Both the position numbers and the translations under genes were made by a program. Shown here piece by piece: positions 43,716-51,566 of a stretch of DNA of 55,977 bases. The first letter of the stretch is position 1. Each line of letters begins with the position of its first letter. Source of the DNA: UBA6136 sp044237765 (lineage in GTDB: Bacteria > Pseudomonadota > Gammaproteobacteria > Methylococcales > Methylococcaceae). A model generated the notes under the pieces. It was not told the DNA's origin, did not search any database, and worked only from the letters and a program-made list of their open reading frames with translations. The stretch covers positions 1 through 55,977 of the forward strand of contig JBIIEQ010000011.1 in assembly GCA_044237765.1 (NCBI GenBank). The letters run 5' to 3'.

Positions 43716-45278
43716 GTAGTAGCTGAGACCTGATGAAGAAGGGATTAAGACAGCATTCAATCCCGCACCCATCAAGATACTCGTGTAGTAGCTGAGACCT
43801 GATGAAGAAGGGATTAAGACTTCTCTAAGGCCGCGATGTTATCGGCCTTCTTGCGTAGTAACTGAGACCTGATGAAGAAGGGATTAAGACCCCTCAAAAA
43901 CCCGAATACCATTGTAAAAATGTGTAGTAACTGAGACCTGATGAAGAAGGGATTAAGACAAGCCGCATCGACGGCCTTTTTCAGATCGCGGTAGTAACTG
44001 AGACCTGATGAAGAAGGGATTAAGACTGTTTTCCCGTGTGCAACGTATCCTATCACTGAGTAGTAACTGAGACCTGATGAAGAAGGGATTAAGACGTCCG
44101 CTAGGGACCGCATGAAGTCGTCGAAGTAGGTAGTAACTGAGACCTGATGAAGAAGGGATTAAGACCACGCTTTCTCAACCTATCCGCATTTTGCTCAGTG
44201 TAGTAACTGAGACCTGATGAAGAAGGGATTAAGACACCATGTCTCTAGCAGGTGGTTCGCTTGTTCATCGTAGTAACTGAGACCTGATGAAGAAGGGATT
44301 AAGACCTCGGTAGTGAAGCCACACAAAGAGCGATTAGCGGTAGTAACTGAGACCTGATGAAGAAGGGATTAAGACATGCTTCCGTAAGAATAGCCGTCAC
44401 GTCGTCAAGTAGTAACTGAGACCTGATGAAGAAGGGATTAAGACCGAACTGTGTGAGCTGCGTCACGGGGCGTCCGTGTAGTAACTGAGACCTGATGAAG
44501 AAGGGATTAAGACCACCCAACAAACCTACCTTATCCTTCACTAGGTGTAGTAACTGAGACCTGATGAAGAAGGGATTAAGACAAACTTGTAAGAGCGCGT
44601 CGGTATCCAGTGTTGTAGTAACTGAGACCTGATGAAGAAGGGATTAAGACTCTGTTGTTTCTTCTGGCCTATCTTCCAAGTAGAAGTAGTAACTGAGACC
44701 TGATGAAGAAGGGATTAAGACCCCACCTTGTCTTTCACAATACCGACGGCAATGCCGGTAGTAACTGAGACCTGATGAAGAAGGGATTAAGACGGGACTC
44801 GCGCAAGCGGCCCGTCCGCCCCGCCGTGTAGTAACTGAGACCTGATGAAGAAGGGATTAAGACGGCGGGATGTATGAGGGCTTTTCCTTGGTGGACAGTA
44901 GTAACTGAGACCTGATGAAGAAGGGATTAAGACGCTTGCGCGAGCCGTGCCGTTCAGAAAAAGCGGTAGTAACTGAGACCTGATGAAGAAGGGATTAAGA
45001 CGGGCCTCGGTCTGGCAACGTGACAGAATGGCGTAGTAACTGAGACCTGATGAAGAAGGGATTAAGACTTCATGTTCAAGCGCCAAACCTTGCCAAACCT
45101 GTAGTAACTGAGACCTGATGAAGAAGGGATTAAGACCGTATCTTTAGGCTTTTCACTTGCCAGACAATCGTTGAAGTAACTGAGACCTGATGAAGAAGGG
45201 ATTAAGACACTAGACTCCTATGCTCAATACTCTGTTTGATCTGTAGTAACTGAGGCCTGATGAAGAAGGGGTTGAAAA
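43716..45278 (+). CRISPR. CRISPR array 1, 23 repeats of 36 bp, 22 spacers
   Basis: The repeat is 36 bp, beginning GTAGTAACTGAGACC and ending GAAGGGATTAAGAC. Repeats start at 43716, 43785, 43855, 43924, 43991 and so on to 45173 and 45243. Spacers are 31-36 nt. The leader is on the left, so spacers are newest on the left and crRNAs read as the plus strand with handle ATTAAGAC. The first two repeats carry AGC instead of AAC at positions 6-8; the 22nd has GAAG at its start; the 23rd is degenerate (AGGCC, and GGGGTTGAAAA at its end), marking the trailer. The spacing and orientation fit type III-A with Cas6. Confidence 0.99.
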
Positions 45279-45324
45279 GGATGCTTGAAAAGTCGGGTGC
45301 GTGGGTTTGCAAGCTGGGGCAACA

Positions 45325-46479
45325 ATGTCGATGAATCGATCCGTCGAGGTACAGATTTTATTGGTCTCGCAACAGGCGGCGCCGAATCTGTTGGCCGCGC
45401 TGGACCCTGGCTTGAAACCGGCCGAGGCGGTGCTGGTGGTCAGTGACAAGATGCGCGCGCGGGCCGACGCACTGGAGCGAGTTTTACGGGAGGGCGGCGT
45501 GCGCACAACTTGGGTGCCGCTGGCCAACGAACACGACTATCCGGCGCTCGAGGCCGCTTTGCTGGAGCTGGCTGCAGAGAGAGGGGGCGAGTCCATCGCG
45601 CTCAACGTTACCGGCGGCACCAAGCTGATGGCATTGGCGGCGCAGTCCATTGCCTTGGCGGCCGGTTGGCGGGTTTTCTACGTGAATGCTGATACCGACG
45701 AGGTCATCTGGCTCGGCCAAGCGTCGGGCCAGCGTCAGCGCCTGACCGAGCAATTGCGTCTGCGGCATTACCTGATGGGATATGGTTTCGAATTGGGGTC
45801 GAGCAGCCCCCGGCCACCGGCCGATAATCGGCTCGGCGAACTTATCCAGACCTTGTTGCTGCAGATCGGTAGCCTGGAAAAGCCGTTGGGCCAACTCAAC
45901 TGGCTGGCCCAACAGGCCCAGGATCGTCATTCGCTGAGCGTGAATCTGGATAAGCTCCAACCACTGGATATCGGTCTGGATGTGCTCTTGCGTCAGTTCG
46001 AGACAGCGGGCGTGCTCACTGTTGGCAGATCCAGCGTCACATTCCCGGACGAAAACCTGCGCAGCTTCGCCAAGGGCGGATGGCTGGAGCACCATGTGCA
46101 TCGGGTGGTGTCAGGGCAGGGCGGCACACTCGGTCTGCGCGACTTGGCCGCCAACCTGGAGGTGACCGATGCTGGCGGCGTGACCAACGAACTGGATCTG
46201 GTCTTTCTGGCCCGCAACCGCCTGTTCATCATCGAATGCAAGACCGCCCGGATGGACAAGCCCAACGCACCCAAGGCCAACGACACCCTGTTCAAGCTGG
46301 CGGAAATCGTCCGTCGGGTCGGCGGCCTCGGTGCGCGCGGTATGTTGGCCAGCTACCGTCCACTGCGCGACAGCGAGCAACGGCTGGCCCGGGCTCTGAA
46401 TATCGAACTGGTCTGTGGCGCCGAACTGGCTCGCTTGCCCGCGCGCCTCAAGGTCTGGGTAGAAGGCGGGCGTACCTGA
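45325..46479 (+). CDS. CARF-nuclease effector (Card1/Can2 type, PD-(D/E)XK)
   Basis: The ATG at 45325 is chosen; a GTG at 45301 and an ATG at 45331 are in frame. The 384-aa protein has a CARF domain (VEVQILLVSQQAAPN; IALNVTGGTKLMALAAQSIAL, about 91-111) and a C-terminal restriction-like nuclease with GGVTNELDLVFLARNR and LFIIECKT (Glu289, Asp291, Glu304, Lys306). This matches the DUF1887/Card1-Can2 family, in which cyclic tetra-adenylate activates cleavage of single-stranded DNA and RNA. It starts only 46 bp after array 1 and points the same way. Confidence 0.88.
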   Translation: MSMNRSVEVQILLVSQQAAPNLLAALDPGLKPAEAVLVVSDKMRARADALERVLREGGVRTTWVPLANEHDYPALEAALLELAAERGGESIALNVTGGTKLMALAAQSIALAAGWRVFYVNADTDEVIWLGQASGQRQRLTEQLRLRHYLMGYGFELGSSSPRPPADNRLGELIQTLLLQIGSLEKPLGQLNWLAQQAQDRHSLSVNLDKLQPLDIGLDVLLRQFETAGVLTVGRSSVTFPDENLRSFAKGGWLEHHVHRVVSGQGGTLGLRDLAANLEVTDAGGVTNELDLVFLARNRLFIIECKTARMDKPNAPKANDTLFKLAEIVRRVGGLGARGMLASYRPLRDSEQRLARALNIELVCGAELARLPARLKVWVEGGRT

Positions 46480-46667
46480 CGCCAAGCCCAAGCCGGGTAT
46501 GCCGGCTGGGTCTGGTGTCACATCCTGTTTGCGCATGGCCCGGACCCGACCACCCGGATGGTTTGGCAAGCTTGCCAGATCACCTATTTTCCCGATATCC
46601 GCTTACTCTCAGGTTTTTAGCGCCGCCGGCGCACTCTTGAATCGCCAAATTGCAACCGGAACAACCC
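46480..46667. promoter_or_regulatory. Gap before the cas2-cas1 operon with a 14-bp palindrome
   Basis: TGGCAAGCTTGCCA (46564-46577) is a perfect palindrome about 90 bp upstream of cas2. The 15-mer GGCAAGCTTGCCAGA recurs at 35470-35484, about 70 bp before the CARF-wHTH gene. An imperfect hairpin (AGCCGG/CCGGCT, near 46490-46515) follows the Card1-type gene without a T-run. This gap likely holds the promoter of the adaptation operon. Confidence 0.4.
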
Positions 46668-46952
46668 ATGACCACACGGCTGCTCCATATTGCCTGTTAC
46701 GACGTATCCGACGATGGGCGCTTGCGGCGGGCTTTGTATGTGTTGCGCGACTATGCCACTGGAGGGCAAAAATCGGTCTTCGAGTGTTTTTTGACACCCA
46801 GCGAAGAGTACGAGCTTATCGACCGGGTCAATGCGGTCATTGACCCCGAAGAAGACCGCTTTCTGCTGTTGCGTTTGGATGGACGTCGCTCGGTACATGT
46901 CCTGGGCCTGGCGCGGCCACCGCTGGACCCGGATTTTTTTTACATCGGTTAA
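46668..46952 (+). CDS. cas2: CRISPR adaptation protein Cas2 (first copy)
   Basis: The ATG at 46668 (MTTRLLHIACYDVSDD) gives the canonical Cas2 start with the YDVSDD loop at the end of strand 1; an upstream ATG at 46650 is less likely. The 94-aa protein has the ferredoxin-like fold pieces GGQKSVFECFLTPSEEYEL and RFLLLRLDG. It forms the central dimer of the Cas1-Cas2 integrase. It is followed 17 bp later by cas1. A second, different cas2 lies at 48687-48995. Confidence 0.92.
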   Translation: MTTRLLHIACYDVSDDGRLRRALYVLRDYATGGQKSVFECFLTPSEEYELIDRVNAVIDPEEDRFLLLRLDGRRSVHVLGLARPPLDPDFFYIG

Positions 46953-46969
46953 GCCGACAGAGAGGATAA

Positions 46970-47923
46970 ATGGCAACCCTGTACCTGGATCGCAAGGATC
47001 TGGAACTCAGGCACGAAGGTCAACACCTTTGCCTGTACGAAAACGGCGCCCGACGCGGGACGGTCCCCTTGCAGCAAGTCGATCGCATTGTCATGCGCGG
47101 TCGCGCCACGGTCACCACCGGCGCCTTGGGGTTGCTGGCCGAGGCGGGTGTGGCCCTATTGGTACTCAGCGGCCGGCAGGGTCGTTCGGCGGCGATTCTG
47201 CAAGGCCGGTTGCAGGCTGATGTCCATCGCCGTATCGCTCAGTATGGCTGGTACGCCGATCCCAGTGCCCGGATCGACTGGGCGCGCCGTTTGGTAGCCT
47301 TCAAACTCAGGGCGCAACGCGGCTTTATGCAAAAACTTATCCACGCCCGTCCTGATCAACGGGCCGTTCTTCAAGCCACTACCCGTCAAATCAAAGATGC
47401 CATCGCCGGCCTGGCGGGGGTCACGGCGGCGGATCTAACGCTGCCGCGCTTGAACGGGATCGAAGGGGCCGCCGCCGCGGCGTATTTTGCCGCCTTTACC
47501 CAAGTGTTTCCGCCCAGTCTGGGCTTTACCGGTCGCAATCGTCGCCCGCCGCGTGATCCGGTGAATGCCGCGCTATCGCTGGGTTACACCTTGCTGCATT
47601 TCGAAGCCGTGCAAGCCTGCTATCTCAATGGGCTCGATCCTTATGTCGGCTTTTATCACGAGCCGGCGCATCGGCGTGAATCCTTGGCTGCCGACCTCAT
47701 CGAGCCGTTGCGGGTGCACATTGATCGGTGGGTCTGGCGGCTGTTTGCCGACCGCGATTTGCGGGCCGAGGATTTTGTGCAGGATAACGGCGCCTGCCTG
47801 CTGAAGAAGGAAGGCCGGGCCCTGTTTTATGGCCGTTATGAAACCATGGCGCCCCCGCTGCGACGGTTACTCCGGCGCTACGGTCTGGTGGTGGTCAGAC
47901 GGCTATTGGCATCGGCGCCATGA
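46970..47923 (+). CDS. cas1: CRISPR integrase Cas1 (catalytic copy)
   Basis: The 317-aa protein has the N-terminal beta domain (LYLDRKDLELRHEG, PLQQVDRIVMRG, GVALLVLSG) and the helical catalytic domain. The three conserved acidic/His positions are present: Glu165 in NGIEGAAAAAYF, His230 in GFYHEPAHRRES and Asp242 in LAADLIEPLR. It should integrate spacers at the leader-repeat junction of both arrays. It overlaps the next, Cas1-like gene by ATGA. Confidence 0.95.
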   Translation: MATLYLDRKDLELRHEGQHLCLYENGARRGTVPLQQVDRIVMRGRATVTTGALGLLAEAGVALLVLSGRQGRSAAILQGRLQADVHRRIAQYGWYADPSARIDWARRLVAFKLRAQRGFMQKLIHARPDQRAVLQATTRQIKDAIAGLAGVTAADLTLPRLNGIEGAAAAAYFAAFTQVFPPSLGFTGRNRRPPRDPVNAALSLGYTLLHFEAVQACYLNGLDPYVGFYHEPAHRRESLAADLIEPLRVHIDRWVWRLFADRDLRAEDFVQDNGACLLKKEGRALFYGRYETMAPPLRRLLRRYGLVVVRRLLASAP

Positions 47924-48696
47924 AGCCTCTGTATGTCCGTGGCGGGGAGACCCGGGTGGAACTGGACGCACCCGCCCTGAAAATCCGGGTGCCAGACACC
48001 GCCGATGCCTGGTTGCCGCTCCGGCGTATTTCGCGAGTCATCTCGTCCACTCGGGTCGGGTGGACCAGCGAGGCCTTACTGGCGTGTGCCGCCGAGGGCA
48101 TCAGCGTCAGCTTTCTGGCGGACGATGGTCGAGTGATCGCCCGTCTGACCGGTGAACCGGGTGAACGCGACGAGCTGCGGCAACGACTGGCCGACCTACT
48201 GATACGGGCCGGTTGGCGTGAAGATTATGATCTGTGGCTAACCGGCATGGAGCAAATGGCGGCCCGCAGTCTGGCCCGTCGCAGTGGCTTGCCCGCCAGT
48301 GACGTGCCGATGCCCAGGACGCTGCGGCAAGCCCTACGGGCGCAAGCCGCGGATCAGGGGCTATTGGCAGACTATGACGCCTTGGGTCGGCGGGTGCATG
48401 GGCTGCTGTTGAGTGATGTCACCCAGCAACTGGCCGACGCTGGCATCGGCCCGGAGTGGGCCGGATGGACCGAACTGGATCTCAGCGGCGACTTCAGCCG
48501 GATACTGTTCTGGGATTTTCGTCGGGCCCGGTTGGCCTGGCTGAATGCACGCCGCCGTCAGGGTCTATCCACCCCGTCAGAAGATGCCGAGGTCGTGCAG
48601 TTTTTTGAGTCCCGGACGGCCCGCACCCGCCAGCTATGCCAAGGGCTCGTGAATCGTCTGCATCATTGGTTGATCGGGCAGTACCGATGGCGCTGA
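47920..48696 (+). CDS. Second, divergent Cas1-like protein (likely catalytically altered)
   Basis: The 258-aa protein repeats the Cas1 N-terminal beta domain (LYVRGGETRVELDAPALKIR, PLRRISRVISST, EGISVSFLADDGRVIARLTG). It then has a shorter helical part in which GMEQMAARSLARR can align with the Cas1 Glu segment. The block PEWAGWTELDLSGDFSRILF replaces the PYVGFYHEPAHRRESLAADL block of the catalytic copy: the catalytic His is missing, and an Asp is kept in FWDFRRAR. It overlaps cas1 by 4 bp and cas2' by 10 bp, so it is part of the adaptation operon. It may pair with the first Cas1 as a non-catalytic partner. The Cas1 assignment rests on fold-level motifs seen by eye. Confidence 0.7.
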   Translation: MKPLYVRGGETRVELDAPALKIRVPDTADAWLPLRRISRVISSTRVGWTSEALLACAAEGISVSFLADDGRVIARLTGEPGERDELRQRLADLLIRAGWREDYDLWLTGMEQMAARSLARRSGLPASDVPMPRTLRQALRAQAADQGLLADYDALGRRVHGLLLSDVTQQLADAGIGPEWAGWTELDLSGDFSRILFWDFRRARLAWLNARRRQGLSTPSEDAEVVQFFESRTARTRQLCQGLVNRLHHWLIGQYRWR

Positions 48697-48995
48697 ATCA
48701 GCCACTCCGCTATTTGATTGCCTATGACATCCGCAACCCAAAACGGCTGGTGCGGGTGCATCGCTACCTGCGGCGCCAGGGTATGCCGGTCCAGTACTCG
48801 GTGTTCACCGCCCAACTTACCCAGCGCAAGTTGGCCCGGGTGACCGCAGGACTGGAAACCATCATCGACTCCCGCGCCGACGACGTGCGCATTTACCCCC
48901 TGCCCACCCGACTGGAGGCCCACTTGCTGGGGCGACAGTTGTTTCCCGATGACGTGCTGCTGCTGGATGGCGGCATCAACCTGATCATCCGATGA
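48687..48995 (+). CDS. cas2: CRISPR adaptation protein Cas2 (second copy)
   Basis: The ATG at 48687 overlaps the end of the Cas1-like gene by 10 bp. The 102-aa protein starts MALNQPLRYLIAYDIRNPKR, with the Cas2 YDI motif at the end of strand 1, and continues QYSVFTAQLTQRKLARV and DDVRIYPLP. It is clearly different in sequence from the Cas2 at 46668-46952, so it is not a recent duplicate. It ends about 110 bp before the leader of array 2; a run of nine T (about 49010-49018) lies in the gap but without a preceding stem. Confidence 0.92.
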   Translation: MALNQPLRYLIAYDIRNPKRLVRVHRYLRRQGMPVQYSVFTAQLTQRKLARVTAGLETIIDSRADDVRIYPLPTRLEAHLLGRQLFPDDVLLLDGGINLIIR

Positions 48996-49104
48996 TGATC
49001 GAGCCCCCGTTTTTTTTTGGCCCTTCGGTCCTGGTAATGGCATCTTGTTGACCCTTGGCTTGACCGTCGCCATGGCCCGGCGTACCTTGAATGGGGTCGG
49101 ACAA

Positions 49105-49198
49105 TTGTTGCGTAAACTCCGTAGCTTTTTCGCAACAGCGATTTCCGTCAACCCTCCTTGTAAGCTTATGATGTGTAACGTAAAAAACAGGGGGTGCT
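49105..49198 (+). promoter_or_regulatory. Leader of CRISPR array 2
   Basis: It aligns over 94 bp with the array-1 leader. The inverted repeat TGTTGCG (49106-49112) and CGCAACA (49131-49137) with an 18-bp spacer is identical, as is the repeat-proximal AACAGGGGGTGCT. A TATGAT in the variable part, 18 bp after TTCCGT, is a candidate promoter. Confidence 0.8.
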
Positions 49199-50496
49199 GT
49201 AGTAACTGAGACCTGATGAAGAAGGGATTAAGACGTCGATGCAGTCTTGATTCATCATCATGGTTCGGTAGTAACTGAGACCTGATGAAGAAGGGATTAA
49301 GACGGTCTTCAAGTCAACGACGATGCCATCCTCGCGGTAGTAACTGAGACCTGATGAAGAAGGGATTAAGACAAGCAGTCCATCAACGTCCTTAACCCCA
49401 GCCGCAAGTAGTAACTGAGACCTGATGAAGAAGGGATTAAGACCTATGGCGTCCTTCACTTGCTTATTTAGTTGCTTCGGTAGTAACTGAGACCTGATGA
49501 AGAAGGGATTAAGACACGGAGTCAGCCCATAGTCAGGCAATGTGTCTGTAGTAACTGAGACCTGATGAAGAAGGGATTAAGACAGAGTGTCACACATATA
49601 GGTAATCAGTCCTGCAGTAGTAACTGAGACCTGATGAAGAAGGGATTAAGACCCGGCATTTGCCGGAATGCTTCCGTGAGAATAGATGTGTAGTAACTGA
49701 GACCTGATGAAGAAGGGATTAAGACGCTGTGGTCGTAGCTGTAGCAATCCGTCATGCCGGTAGTAACTGAGACCTGATGAAGAAGGGATTAAGACGCGAC
49801 TGGTTGTAAACCGTGACGTTGACTGAGTTGTAGTAACTGAGACCTGATGAAGAAGGGATTAAGACGCTTGTCGTCCTGCTGTATTTTGTAGTTGTCTCCA
49901 GTAGTAACTGAGACCTGATGAAGAAGGGATTAAGACGACGCATTCAGCGCGGGGCGGCTGAAGTAGTCCTGTAGTAACTGAGACCTGATGAAGAAGGGAT
50001 TAAGACGTCCACCACGACATCGGCCAGGTCGCCCGCCAATTCGTAGTAACTGAGACCTGATGAAGAAGGGATTAAGACTTTCAGCGTCAGATCCGAGCTT
50101 GAATGCCAGCTTTGTAGTAACTGAGACCTGATGAAGAAGGGATTAAGACAAATTCCGACATTTTAAGCGGGATTTTATCCTTTGTAGTAACTGAGACCTG
50201 ATGAAGAAGGGATTAAGACTAATAAACTCACCCGATACTGACACTGATTCGAGTAGTAACTGAGACCTGATGAAGAAGGGATTAAGACGGCACTTTTTTT
50301 CCGTTCTTTGTGTAGTAAACGTAGTAACTGAGACCTGATGAAGAAGGGATTAAGACCGCTCGCTTGTGTCTTCCTTATCTAACTCGATCTGTAGTAACTG
50401 AGACCTGATGAAGAAGGGATTAAGACTTTTCGTGGATCACGTAGTTTTCCATCATGATCTGTAGTAACTGAGACCTGATGAAGAAGGGATTAATAC
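49199..50496 (+). CRISPR. CRISPR array 2, 19 repeats of 36 bp, 18 spacers (plus trailing remnant)
   Basis: The repeat is the same as in array 1 (GTAGTAACTGAGACC start, GGGATTAAGAC end). Repeats start at 49199, 49268, 49337, 49408, 49480, 49548 and so on to 50391 and 50461. Spacers are 32-37 nt. The last repeat ends TAATAC instead of TAAGAC. Thirty-four nt further on (50531-50537) the bases GTAGTAA recur, which looks like the stump of a 20th repeat, making 50497-50530 a relic spacer. Leader and orientation are as in array 1, so one Cas6 and one adaptation machine can serve both. Confidence 0.99.
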
Positions 50497-50772
50497 CAAT
50501 ACTTTCATATATACATCTCCACCAGTCTATGTAGTAATAGTCCGCACAGCCATGGGTAATGCGGGCGGGGTGTAACGCGGCATAGCCCATGCCGGATGAA
50601 GTGGGCATTCAGTCAAGCCGAATAGTGCCGGGTTACTTGGCAAGTGATGTCGTCCATTGGGTATGCCGATCCCCTCTAGGGCTATCGTGTTGCGCCGCGA
50701 ACCCGAATGGCGTCTTGAAGGAGGCAGGGACACCTGTTAGATGTTGGTGATGTCAGCGACGAGACCGAATTC
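50497..50772. other. Gap after array 2, before the Csx16-Nudix-Cad1 cassette
   Basis: It begins with a relic spacer and a repeat stump (50531-50537). I see an ACTTGGCAAGT odd palindrome at about 50635-50645 and an AAGGAGG (50718-50724) too far from any matching start. The cassette promoter probably lies here. No gene is supported. Confidence 0.4.
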
Positions 50773-50991
50773 ATGTCCAATCTTTTTACCAGACGCCATC
50801 CGCGGGCTCGCCAATGGGCGGTGCTGGCGGGCGTCGAAGTGGACCGTCGGGTCGATCTTCTCGACCGGGCGGCGAATAAGCCCAGCGATCGGGTGTGCAC
50901 ACTGTTCGGCGAAGATCGGCGCCCGTTGAGGGCGCGGCTTAAAGCCGCGGATGGTTGCCGGATCGGCGATAGCCAGCGGGTTGCCTTATGA
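50773..50991 (+). CDS. Small Csx16-like CRISPR-associated protein
   Basis: The 72-aa product starts MSNLFTRRHPRARQWAVLAG and continues VEVDRRVDLLDRAANKPSDRV. The pattern resembles the N-terminal half of Csx16 (VVA1548 family: SRHxGAxxWAxxxGixxDxxxxHLD...GDxV), but the usual C-terminal half (GTLPxxLA...) is missing and no frameshift restores it. Its stop overlaps the Nudix gene start (ATGA), so it belongs to the cassette. Csx16-type proteins have been linked to cyclic-oligoadenylate removal; whether this short form still binds ligand is unknown. The ribosome site is weak. Confidence 0.5.
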   Translation: MSNLFTRRHPRARQWAVLAGVEVDRRVDLLDRAANKPSDRVCTLFGEDRRPLRARLKAADGCRIGDSQRVAL

Positions 50992-51566
50992 GTGCGGTGA
51001 TGGGGGTACCGCGCCATGTGATGGAGCCGTTGCCGGGTAACGGTGTCTGGGCCTTGACCGGTGGGGACGGGGAGTTGCCTTGCCAGTGGCGGGCGCGTGA
51101 TCGCGCCGAAAACGATGAGACTTTTCTGCAGATTATTCCCTATGCCCTGATCCGCAATGCCCGGGGTGAGCTCTGGTGCTATGAACGGCTGGGTGGCGAT
51201 GCCCGGGTGAGGCATCGTTACAGTTGCGGGGTCGGTGGTCATGTCGACGCCGAGGATGCGGACGGCGGTCTGTTGGCGACGGCGGCCAGCGCCTTGTGCC
51301 GGGAATTGTCCGAGGAACTGGCGTGGATGGTGGCGCCGAGCGTTGTCCGGCCGCGGGCCTGGCTGTATGAAGGCCAATCCGCCATTGGTCGCGTCCATCT
51401 GGGGCTGATCTATGCGTTGGCCTGGACCGAGGTCGATCCGCCGGTGCCGGCGCCGGGTGAACCCCTCGGCGCCCTGGGCTTTCGGCCCGCCGCTGCCATT
51501 GCGACTGATGACCGCTTTGAACTATGGAGTCGCCTGGCTGCCGGTTGGGCGAAGGACCCATCATGA
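50988..51566 (+). CDS. Nudix hydrolase linked to the CRISPR Cad1 effector
   Basis: The 192-aa protein has TFLQIIPYALIRNARGELWCYERL and a Nudix box GVGGHVDAEDADG followed by LCRELSEELAW (Arg105, Glu106, Glu109, Glu110). Compared with the standard box there are about seven extra residues between the Gly-Asp loop and the REL-SEEL helix, as in a subgroup with GVGGH. It overlaps the genes on both sides by ATGA, so three proteins are made in fixed ratio. A reasonable guess is hydrolysis of the product of the downstream deaminase (such as ITP) or of a cyclic-oligoadenylate derivative. The substrate is not shown by the sequence. Confidence 0.8.
   Translation: MSAVMGVPRHVMEPLPGNGVWALTGGDGELPCQWRARDRAENDETFLQIIPYALIRNARGELWCYERLGGDARVRHRYSCGVGGHVDAEDADGGLLATAASALCRELSEELAWMVAPSVVRPRAWLYEGQSAIGRVHLGLIYALAWTEVDPPVPAPGEPLGALGFRPAAAIATDDRFELWSRLAAGWAKDPS

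Noticed and set aside
43814..50608. Open frames on the minus strand across both arrays with repeating NPFFIRSQLL units
   Set aside because: They are translations of the CRISPR repeats, not proteins.
50741..50929. Frame starting at 50741 after AAGGAGG
   Set aside because: The spacing to the Shine-Dalgarno is too long, and the overlapping frame from 50773 shows Csx16-like residues and an ATGA link to the Nudix gene.
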